Below, piece after piece: positions 55,806-64,000 of a stretch of 64,000 bases of DNA; position 1 is the first letter of the stretch, and the number at the start of each line of letters is the position of its first letter. Both the position numbers and the translations under genes were made by a program. The stretch is from Formosa haliotis (GTDB taxonomy: Bacteria; Bacteroidota; Bacteroidia; Flavobacteriales; Flavobacteriaceae), in the NCBI RefSeq assembly GCF_001685485.1, contig NZ_BDEL01000001.1, forward strand, positions 3,441,001 to 3,505,000, written 5' to 3'. A model generated the notes under the pieces. That model was not told the DNA's origin and searched no databases. It saw only the letters and a list, made by a program, of their open reading frames with translations.

Positions 55806-58238
55806 TTAATTTATTTGGTAAATAATTATAGCATTATCGTTTCCTTTTGTAACACCTTCCAAAGGTTTGTCTTTATCAAGATTGGCCATATCTAAAGCAC
55901 TAGTGCCGTACACAGGAAAGTTAGAAATATCTTCTCCTTGGCTATCAAATACATAAACTTTTTGGGCTTGTAAATCGGTAGTGGTGATATAAATTTTATT
56001 GTTAAGCAAAAACAGTTTTACCGGAGTATAGCTTCCAAAATCTAGTTCTAATTTTTTATCTCTAATTTTTAGAGTATTTCCAGATTGGGTTACTAAAGTA
56101 CGCGTAGAGGCATCTATATGGTGTTGTTCGCCTAAGTTTAAATTTTCGCTTGCTACGTTTCCATTTACATCAATAAGAATCAAATCACCCTGATCTGTGG
56201 TTGTTGCAAATTTATTGTTGTAAATATATATGGCCTCCTTAGAATAGGTGTAAGATGATTTTGGAGTAACACGCTCTTGTCCTGTACGACTTAAAATATA
56301 AAGTTTTTTAGACGTTTTAAAAACCAGATAATCCTTACCACGCACTCTAAAATGTTGAGGTTTATGGGTAATCGTAGAATTCGCCTTCTTAAAATTAAAA
56401 CCTTTTACGGTTTTACCTTGAGCATCGTACATTAAAACCTCTTGGTCTTGAATTACTAATAGACGATATTTTTTATTGTGGTCGTAATCGAACACCGCTA
56501 ATGGTTGGGTAACCTTATCTTTAAAGTTTAAAGGGAATGGCGCTACCTCTTTGCCGTTTCTATCTAAAACATACAAGTGGTGTGCTGTAGTAAAAGCTAA
56601 TTGTAAACGGCCGTTTTTATACATGTCAATCTGCGAGACATCTCCAAGTATGGCTTCGTTTAATTGCTTTTTCCAAAGTACTTTTCCTTTATTTGAAATT
56701 AAATATAAGTTGTTATTAATATCCTGAACCACAATGTCTTTTTGTCCAGAAATATGATTGGTTACAAATTGCGGGGTATTTAAAAGTTTAGCATCTAATT
56801 TAATATTCAGTTCCTCGGTAACCGAGTTTATAGCAGCTTTACCTTTGGTCTTTTTTATTACGGCATTGATATGTGCAAAATCATGATCGTATATATATTG
56901 TATAGCCGAAAATTTAAATTCGCTTGTATTTACTTTTGAAGAGGATTTAAAATTAGCCTGTAAATAATCGTTTAAAATATCGGAATTACCAACTAACATT
57001 AGCGAGGAGGCATCGCTTAAATCTTCGGTAATATTATGGTAGTAATCGCTGTTGTTTAAAGTGGCTTTATTTTGATAGGATGCAATAATGTTTTGAAGCA
57101 TTTCTAAATCATCTGCAAATACAAAGAAAGAGTCTATTGCGGCATAATAAGACGTGTTCTGAGCTTTTATTAAAGGTTGAAAATTGATGTTAAACCATTC
57201 TGGATGTGCGAAATTTTTTATATCAACATTTCTAAACGTTTCGATAATTTCTTGCGAATCTAGTAAGGCTTCATTCGTAGCCATATCGTCTAAACTGTAC
57301 AAAACAACTGCACGATGATCATTATTATAAATCACCCCGATTTCATTAGTATTATCGAAAAGTGTGGTTTCTGGTGGCTCTTGATTGTTTAATGCTACAA
57401 AATTAGCCTGTAAGTTGGCGAAATCATGATAAGTAAAACTCATAAATCCGTCACTGTTGGCAGGTGTAATTTCTGCAAGTTTATTTAGTTGAGGAAGTGT
57501 GTTTTTAAAAACGTTGATTAAACTATTTGTAGAATCGTTGGCTTTTGTTATCCCGTTTAATGTGATTTGATCTTGAGTAATATCGGTGTCTAGAGCAATA
57601 TATTTTGAAAATATCTGTAACGGAATCGAGTCTGATGCAAAAAATAAGGAGGCTTCCTTGGTGTTTTTGGTGTCGAGAATTATAGCAAAGGTTTTTTCTG
57701 AGCTCGTGGTATTATAAATTTTTTGAAGTTCTGGTTGTATTGGTCTTTCGTTTACACTTTGTTCTATAATTTGTTTGGATGTAGACCCTATAAAAATACT
57801 ATCTACAACCACACTAAATAAGGTCTCGGTATTTAATTGTGTTTTTGTTATGGTTGCATTTTGAAATGAAATTTGTTCTTGTTTTGGTTTTGTTAGCGAA
57901 TCGAACTGAAAGAGTTGCGGTGTATATTTTGTTATAATTGTAATTTGAGTGCTATCTGCTTGGTCCGTATTTAGGCAGAATAAAACTTCACGTTCTGGTT
58001 TAAATGCAGCGGTGTTTTTAAAAACCCTATCTAAAGTGGTGTAGAAATTAGCAGTTTTAAAGTCCTGTATTAAATCGTTATTGGTAAGACTGCTTTTTAA
58101 ATCTTCAATATTATTCGTTTTAATTATAGTTGAAGCGCCTTCGGGAACAAATTCTATTAAGCTGTGGTGTGTTGTTGTAGTGGTATCGCAACTTATTAGG
58201 AAGACACTGCAAATTATGGCTAAGTAAAGCGCTCTCAT
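55806..58238 (-). CDS. Large lipoprotein with beta-propeller-like C terminus
   Basis: 810 residues. Lipoprotein signal ending FLISC (Cys17). The N-terminal 450 residues are a mixed alpha/beta region (EFVPEGASTIIKTNNIEDLK). From about 490 on there is a row of beta units in which a short reading such as NNLYLISNKGKVLWKKQLNE or HLYVLDRNGKEVAPFPL recurs, the pattern of PQQ-like or other beta-propeller blades. It lies 30 bp downstream of the rnhB frame. A role as surface or periplasmic scaffold is possible but unproven. Confidence 0.75.
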   Translation of the reverse strand: MRALYLAIICSVFLISCDTTTTTHHSLIEFVPEGASTIIKTNNIEDLKSSLTNNDLIQDFKTANFYTTLDRVFKNTAAFKPEREVLFCLNTDQADSTQITIITKYTPQLFQFDSLTKPKQEQISFQNATITKTQLNTETLFSVVVDSIFIGSTSKQIIEQSVNERPIQPELQKIYNTTSSEKTFAIILDTKNTKEASLFFASDSIPLQIFSKYIALDTDITQDQITLNGITKANDSTNSLINVFKNTLPQLNKLAEITPANSDGFMSFTYHDFANLQANFVALNNQEPPETTLFDNTNEIGVIYNNDHRAVVLYSLDDMATNEALLDSQEIIETFRNVDIKNFAHPEWFNINFQPLIKAQNTSYYAAIDSFFVFADDLEMLQNIIASYQNKATLNNSDYYHNITEDLSDASSLMLVGNSDILNDYLQANFKSSSKVNTSEFKFSAIQYIYDHDFAHINAVIKKTKGKAAINSVTEELNIKLDAKLLNTPQFVTNHISGQKDIVVQDINNNLYLISNKGKVLWKKQLNEAILGDVSQIDMYKNGRLQLAFTTAHHLYVLDRNGKEVAPFPLNFKDKVTQPLAVFDYDHNKKYRLLVIQDQEVLMYDAQGKTVKGFNFKKANSTITHKPQHFRVRGKDYLVFKTSKKLYILSRTGQERVTPKSSYTYSKEAIYIYNNKFATTTDQGDLILIDVNGNVASENLNLGEQHHIDASTRTLVTQSGNTLKIRDKKLELDFGSYTPVKLFLLNNKIYITTTDLQAQKVYVFDSQGEDISNFPVYGTSALDMANLDKDKPLEGVTKGNDNAIIIYQIN

Positions 58239-58268
58239 AAAAAGGATTTTTTTTACAAATATAGAAAG

Positions 58269-58867
58269 TTATATATCTAATTTTAATTGATCGGGAAGTA
58301 ATGTAAAAGATAAGCGGTGGTATTTTGTTGGACCGTATTTTTTTATAGCTTCTCGGTGTGCTTTTGTTGGGTATCCTTTATTCTGTTTCCAATTGTACAT
58401 TGGGAACTCTTCATGGATGGTATTCATATAAGCATCGCGATAGGTTTTTGCTAAAATAGATGCGGCTGCTATATTTAAAAACCTACTGTCTCCTTTAATT
58501 AGTGTTTGGTGTGGTATATTAAGGAAGGGTTTAAACCGGTTGCCATCTACACTTATAAATTCAGCTTTTGGTTCCAGTTGTGCTATGGCCAATTGCATGG
58601 CATAAATAGAAGCGTTTAGGATATTTATTTCATCAATTTTTTCAGGAAAAACATGGGCTACTCCAAAAGAAATAGCTTCATCTTCAATAATTGGTTTTAA
58701 TAATTCTCGTTTTTTTTTGATAACTGTTTGGAGTCATTTAAAATTGAATTTTCAAAAGTTTTGGGTAAAATAACGGCTGCAGCTGTTACTGGACCTGCCA
58801 AACAACCACGTCCAGCTTCATCAGTGCCACATTCAAACTCGTATTCAGAATAGTTAAGCGCAAGCAT
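58269..58867 (-). pseudogene. rnhB: Ribonuclease HII, frame broken by one missing A
   Basis: RNase HII removes RNA from RNA-DNA hybrids and single ribonucleotides from DNA. From the ATG at 58867 the sequence reads [20 protein letters not shown], with the GTDEAGRG motif (catalytic Asp and Glu). After DSKQLSK the frame is lost within a nine-A coding run (T run at 58710-58718); with one more A it continues as [20 protein letters not shown] to the present open part ([29 protein letters not shown]) and the stop at 58269. About 199 residues when repaired, the normal size. Loss of a single base in such a run is a common assembly error, and slippage could also rescue it. Confidence 0.85.
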
Positions 58868-58911
58868 TTAAATAATATTTTTGATTTAATAATGGTATCA
58901 TATTTTGTATT

Positions 58912-58919
58912 TACCTTTG
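58912..58919 (+). promoter_or_regulatory. Candidate -7 element for the Porin_10 gene
   Basis: TACCTTTG, 19 bp before the start codon. No TTG at a good distance. Confidence 0.45.
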
Positions 58920-58938
58920 CAAGGTCTAAAAAATAATT

Positions 58939-60912
58939 ATGAAGCAAATCATTCTATCATTCTTTTTATTGTGTTTTACGCATTTTGCCTTTGCCCAAGT
59001 TAGCGGAGGTTTGTCAGAAGGAAAGAAGGGTACACGAGACGATGCTGCTATTCAAGAAGGATTTACACAACAGTCAACAGACACTACAAGTACAAAAGCA
59101 GGAGAGCAGAAAGTAGGAAAGATAGAGCAATATTTAATTGTTTCAAATGAAAACGATAGTACTTATGTAGATACCACCTTGTCGCTAAAAAAGGAGTATA
59201 AATTCAACTACATTCGTAAAGACAATTTTAATCTCATAGCGTTTTCAAATATGGGGCAAACCTTTAATACGCTGAGTTACGATTTTAAGTCGGAACTTTT
59301 AATGCCAGATTTAGGTGCACGATCTAAACATTTTAGTTTTAGAAGCCTAGAAGATATTAATTATTACCATGTGCCAACACCACTAACCGAGTTGTTTTAT
59401 AAAACAGGTTTTAAGCAAGGGCAAGTAGCACAAGGATTTTTTACCACCAATTTATCAGAACAATTTAATTTTTCGATATCATATAAAGGGTTACGTTCTT
59501 TAGGAAATTATCAACATATAATTGCTAGTTCAGGAGATTTTGAAGTCACTTCCAATTATAAAACGAAGAGCGAACGTTACATTGCAAAAGTTCATTTTGT
59601 GGCTCAAAATATAAATAATGAGGAAAATGGAGGACTAACAGATGAAGGGATGGGGTATTTTGAATCTGGAGATCCTGAATTTCTTGATCGTGGTGTTTTT
59701 GATGTGAATTTTGAAGATGCCGATAATACCTTGAAAGCAAAACGATTTCATTTAGATCACAGATATTATATTGTAAAACCAACAGATTCTCTGGCTAAAC
59801 ATAGTTTAAATGTGAACCATATTATGACCTTTGATGATAAATATTTTCAGTTTAATCAATCTACCGCTAACGACTATTTCGGAGATTCGTTTAAATCGAC
59901 ATCCTTAAGTGATCGCGCGACACTCGAAAATTTTTATAACGAATTTCAGCTGAATTATAGTAATGATCTATTAGGAGATTTACAGTTTAATACAAGTATT
60001 GATAACTATAATTACGGTTACGACCAAATTGTTATTCTAGACGGCCAGCATATTACTAACCGTTTAAAAGGAAATGTGGGTGCAGTAGGCGGAAAGTACC
60101 ATAATCATTTTGGAGGCTTCGATATTTATGGAGACGCCGGGCTAAATGTTACAGGAGATTTTAGCGGAAATTATATAACAGGAAAAGCAGCCTATCAATT
60201 TAACGACGATTTACTTGTTAGTGCAGCACTTAATCATAATGCTAAACAACCTAATTATAATTTTTTGCTGTTTCAAAGTGATTATATAAATTACAATTGG
60301 CAAACAAATTTTAGCACAGAGAAAACACAGCAATTAAGTTTTAATATAGAATCTGAAAAGCTATTAAATCTGGCTGTCGATTATTCCACGATAAGCGATT
60401 ATGCATATTTTAAGCGCGATGAAGTTTCGGGGGGTGTAAAACCGTTTCAAAACAGTTCAACCATTACCTATTTGCGAGTGCGCTTAGATAAAGAAATTAA
60501 ATTTGGTCATTTTGCTCTGGCTAATACTTTAATGTATCAAAATGTGCAAGACGATAAGCAGGTTTTAAACATGCCAGAATTTGTAACTCGTAATACCTTA
60601 TATTACAGAAATGAGTTTTTCAAAAAGGCTTTACTCTTAGAAACAGGAATTACATTTAATTATTTTACAAAGTATTATATGAATGCCTACGATCCTTTAT
60701 TAGGTGAATTTTATGTTCAAACAGATAGGGAGTATGGTAATTTTCCAAGATTAGACTTCTTTTTAAACGCTAAGATTCAGCAAACGCGCATATATTTTAT
60801 GGTCGAACATTTTAATGCGGCGCTTACAGGCTATAATTATTATTCGGCACCAAACTACCCGTATCGCGATTTAGCTATTCGTTTTGGACTTGTTTGGAAT
60901 TTCTTTTTGTAA
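58939..60912 (+). CDS. Putative outer-membrane porin (Porin_10 family)
   Basis: 657 residues. A signal peptide (IILSFFLLCFTHFAFAQ) is followed by a short Ser/Thr-rich linker and then a long barrel with alternating aromatic residues (FNLIAFSNMGQTFNTLSYDF, RSLEDINYYHVPTPLTELFY, KTGFKQGQVAQGFFTTNLSE). The protein ends in aromatic WNFFL, as barrel proteins do. The pattern fits the Porin_10 family of Bacteroidota. It may pass small solutes; substrate unknown. It is divergent from rnhB. Confidence 0.85.
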   Translation: MKQIILSFFLLCFTHFAFAQVSGGLSEGKKGTRDDAAIQEGFTQQSTDTTSTKAGEQKVGKIEQYLIVSNENDSTYVDTTLSLKKEYKFNYIRKDNFNLIAFSNMGQTFNTLSYDFKSELLMPDLGARSKHFSFRSLEDINYYHVPTPLTELFYKTGFKQGQVAQGFFTTNLSEQFNFSISYKGLRSLGNYQHIIASSGDFEVTSNYKTKSERYIAKVHFVAQNINNEENGGLTDEGMGYFESGDPEFLDRGVFDVNFEDADNTLKAKRFHLDHRYYIVKPTDSLAKHSLNVNHIMTFDDKYFQFNQSTANDYFGDSFKSTSLSDRATLENFYNEFQLNYSNDLLGDLQFNTSIDNYNYGYDQIVILDGQHITNRLKGNVGAVGGKYHNHFGGFDIYGDAGLNVTGDFSGNYITGKAAYQFNDDLLVSAALNHNAKQPNYNFLLFQSDYINYNWQTNFSTEKTQQLSFNIESEKLLNLAVDYSTISDYAYFKRDEVSGGVKPFQNSSTITYLRVRLDKEIKFGHFALANTLMYQNVQDDKQVLNMPEFVTRNTLYYRNEFFKKALLLETGITFNYFTKYYMNAYDPLLGEFYVQTDREYGNFPRLDFFLNAKIQQTRIYFMVEHFNAALTGYNYYSAPNYPYRDLAIRFGLVWNFFL

Positions 60913-61013
60913 AAAAATAATAAGGTTATTTGCGATTTAGGTTAAAAGTAATGCTTTAGGTTTATTCTGTTTTGCCTATATTCGTTTTAACTATTATTTG
61001 ATTTGGCGTTTAT

Positions 61014-62114
61014 ATGAAAATACACGGTTTTCTTTTATTACTTTTTTTTGTGTTTTTGGAAGGTGCAACTTATGCACAAATACTGGAAGAAACAGAAACT
61101 GATAGTACAACCACTGGTGAGTATCCTTATGTGTTGCCTATTTGGGGGCAAAAAGTTCAAGATCGTGGAATGGCAGATCAACTGCAATTGCCGTTTGGTG
61201 TTAATTTAAATTATGTAAATGCCTTTATCGAATTAGATATTACCGAGTTCGAGTTGGCATTAAATGGTCATGATTTATCCGATTTTTTAAATGTTGAGAC
61301 ATTAAATTTCCAAGAGGTAAGCGGTACTACTAATGGTGTAAATTTTAGAGCAGATGCTTGGATTTTACCATTTATGAATGTGTATGGATTATTCTCAGCT
61401 GTTAAAGGAGGCACGAACGTTACTTTAATGCCGACCTGGAAAAATGAATTAGGAGAGGTGGTTTTGCAATTACCTGAATTTTCTTCGCATGTCGATTTTG
61501 ATGCTTTAGCTTACGGAATAGGTACAACCTTAGTTTTTGGTTGGAATAATTATTTTGCTAGTATTGATATGAATTATTCCAGAACAGATACCGACTTATT
61601 AAACGAGCAAGTAGGGTATTTAACCTTGTCGTCAAGGCTAGGATACCGTTTTGGTTTAAGCAAGAAAAATAAAGATTTTTTTATAGCTCCATATTTGGCT
61701 TGTATGTATCGTGATTTTGTTGGTGCAAAAGGAAATAGCGGGCAAATTAATATGAGTGAAATCTTTCCTGATTTAGAAAATGTTTTTAATGAAAAGGCAG
61801 ATGATAAAATTGCTGCGAACCAAGAAATTATTAACGATCCAGGAACATCTGCTGCAGAACGTATAAAATTGCAGGCTCAAAATCAAGCCATAGAAACCAT
61901 ACAAGGTAAAATTAACGACAGCGGTGTGTTTAGTTCGGAAATAGATTATTCTATCCGTAAAGAAATGGTTCAACCTATAACCTTTCAATTCGGATTCAAT
62001 CTTCAAATTAATAGAAACTGGATGGTTAGAGGAGAGTATGGAGTCTCAGATGCACAACGCTTTTTAATGACCGGTTTACAATATAGATTTGGTATTAAAA
62101 AGAAAGGGATTTAA
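61014..62114 (+). CDS. Predicted outer-membrane beta-barrel protein of unknown function
   Basis: 366 residues with a signal peptide (FLLLLFFVFLEGATYAQ). The mature part is rich in beta strands with alternating hydrophobic residues (GVNLNYVNAFIELDITEFEL, VYGLFSAVKGGTNVTLMPTW, YFASIDMNYSRTDTDLL) and closes with GLQYRFGIKKKGI. A helical insert near 260-310 (ANQEIINDPGTSAAERIKLQ) stands out. No domain is recognised. It lies 101 bp after the Porin_10 gene. Confidence 0.75.
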   Translation: MKIHGFLLLLFFVFLEGATYAQILEETETDSTTTGEYPYVLPIWGQKVQDRGMADQLQLPFGVNLNYVNAFIELDITEFELALNGHDLSDFLNVETLNFQEVSGTTNGVNFRADAWILPFMNVYGLFSAVKGGTNVTLMPTWKNELGEVVLQLPEFSSHVDFDALAYGIGTTLVFGWNNYFASIDMNYSRTDTDLLNEQVGYLTLSSRLGYRFGLSKKNKDFFIAPYLACMYRDFVGAKGNSGQINMSEIFPDLENVFNEKADDKIAANQEIINDPGTSAAERIKLQAQNQAIETIQGKINDSGVFSSEIDYSIRKEMVQPITFQFGFNLQINRNWMVRGEYGVSDAQRFLMTGLQYRFGIKKKGI

Positions 62115-62640
62115 AGAAGGCATTATTTTTTTTTATACTGAAGCGCAATAACGCTTAAGTTTCACTACAGCTTCTGCATTATTTTGATTGTAAAGATTTA
62201 CGATTATTTAGTTCAAGATATTTGTTGTTTAATCGTTTTAAATTGTAATTCTAAGGTTTTTATTATTGTTGAAGCATAATTTATTTGATGCTCTAACCCC
62301 ACATTCATTATCTAATTTAGGTTTTATCTCGGATGGTGTTACTTGGTTGGGCTAGAAAGTTCCCTAAAAATTACGATTGTTTAGTGTGAGTTTTAGGTCT
62401 TTGCTGAGTTTTCCAGTTACTATTATATAAGTAAGGAATAAGTTAAGTCCATTATATATATAGTTAACTCCATATCTAATATTATAGACAGAGAATAGGC
62501 TTAGGAGTAAATAGGGTAAAGTATATTTAGGTAGTTTATAGCTGTAATTGGAATGAAATCGTAATCACATAAAATTAATTTCACTTTCAATTGTCTGCAA
62601 ACCTGCATATTAAAACTAAATCAAAAAAAACCTTATAAAA
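62115..62640. other. Long non-coding region upstream of the rRNA operon
   Basis: Over 500 bp without a credible gene, RNA or repeat that I can see. It is very AT-rich. It separates the last protein gene from the rRNA promoters. Confidence 0.5.
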
Positions 62641-62675
62641 AGTTAGTTTTATAAAAAGGAAAGGTTGTATATTTG
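62641..62675 (+). promoter_or_regulatory. rRNA promoter P1
   Basis: TATATTTG at 62668-62675 followed by GCACCCGCTT. A TTA-type -33 element lies about 22-25 bp upstream. The start-proximal sequence is repeated at P3. Confidence 0.65.
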
Positions 62676-62779
62676 CACCCGCTTACGGCGAGAGGGTATG
62701 ATAGGAGAGTAAGCAAACGTTCATTAACAGGTTAAAAAATCGGATTTAAAATAAGTTTTAAAAAAGACTAGAAAAAGCT

Positions 62780-62808
62780 TTGTAGGAATAAAAAAGGTTG
62801 TAAGTTTG
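62780..62808 (+). promoter_or_regulatory. rRNA promoter P2
   Basis: TTG (62780-62782), an 18-bp spacer with AGGAATAAAAAAGG, then TAAGTTTG (62801-62808) and GCAGCCGCT. The spacer is shared with P3. Confidence 0.7.
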
Positions 62809-62916
62809 CAGCCGCTAAAAACGGCAACGTTTTTAGATAAGAGAAGTTCTTTGGCTAGTGTTTTAATGAGATTAGAAAGTTTGCAAAAACAATCTAAAAA
62901 AAACTTCAAAAAAACA

Positions 62917-62947
62917 TTGCAAGGAATAAAAAAGGGTTTTATATTTG
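62917..62947 (+). promoter_or_regulatory. rRNA promoter P3
   Basis: TTG (62917-62919), a 20-bp spacer with AGGAATAAAAAAGG, then TATATTTG (62940-62947) and GCACCCGCTT as in P1. It lies about 184 bp before the 16S gene. Confidence 0.72.
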
Positions 62948-63130
62948 CACCCGCTTAACAAGGAAACGCGTTAAGATAAGAAGAGAAATAAGTTCATTAA
63001 CATATTGAATTGACAGCGTAGATATTAACTGGAAACGGTTAGTATCACAAAAAGAGAATAAACCATTTTGAGTACCAAAATTTAATTCCATTAGTTGTTA
63101 AAAGTAAAAGTGGAAACACTTAAAAATTTA
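62948..63130 (+). other. 16S rRNA leader
   Basis: The region between P3 and the mature 16S start contains AGTTCATTAACA (near 62991), also present after P1 (near 62718). Such short leader blocks often take part in rRNA antitermination or processing. Confidence 0.5.

Positions 63131-64000
<870 letters not shown>

Noticed and set aside
62115..62640. Decayed gene before the rRNA operon
   Set aside because: Stop codons in all frames and no protein-like text that I can rebuild with few changes.
62641..63130. tRNA genes upstream of 16S
   Set aside because: Short GC-rich blocks after each promoter do not fold as a cloverleaf.

Overview
The window is AT-rich chromosomal DNA from a member of the Bacteroidota, most likely family Flavobacteriaceae. 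Three things point there: promoters of the TTG / TAnnTTTG type, family-typical genes (GSCFA, DUF4230, Porin_10, GEVED plus type IX sorting domain, the long urocanate hydratase form), and the 16S rRNA gene that begins near the right end. I cannot name the genus safely; marine genera such as Formosa, Bizionia or Algibacter fit, but that is a guess.

Left end (1-4110): a minus-strand periplasmic nitrate reductase operon, napD-napA-napB-tetraheme lipoprotein, then a Cys-rich protein that runs off the window. NapB carries two copies of its diheme unit. From 4600 to 12240 lie a small unknown gene, a serine hydrolase, dsbD, a secreted unknown, hemN and an old-yellow-enzyme reductase with a divergent AraC regulator. 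From 12300 to 18300 come a DEAD-box helicase with a VF530-type gene, a repeat-containing lipoprotein, and the ribosome-assembly GTPases Era and Der.

Middle (18400-38400): an outer-membrane beta-barrel protein, an MscS channel, an M23 peptidase-MerR-LemA-TPM-TPM operon, alaS, GSCFA and DUF4230 genes, a rhodanese, an enoyl-CoA hydratase-like gene, an aromatic amino acid hydroxylase, lipB, a lipoprotein, a YqaE-type peptide, lysS with an EEP phosphatase-fold gene, and a small secreted Spy-like protein.

Right part (38500-64000): a NarL/LuxR response regulator faces a cluster of three related small secreted proteins (two with broken frames). Then follow a D-cysteine desulfhydrase-like gene-glucosaminidase-hemL operon, a large GEVED/type IX secretion protein with an in-frame stop, hutU, a DUF4136 lipoprotein, a DGC-domain gene, an NdpA-type nucleoid protein, an 810-residue lipoprotein, a broken rnhB, a Porin_10 protein, another predicted barrel protein, and a ribosomal RNA operon with three tandem promoters.

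Two window-wide patterns stand out. First, five genes lose frame at six places, and every one is explained by a single missing A in an A run of the coding strand. This is either a sequencing or assembly signature or real decay. Second, four small inverted-repeat elements of about 110-155 bp sit just downstream of gene ends; three are clearly one family and the fourth is probable.
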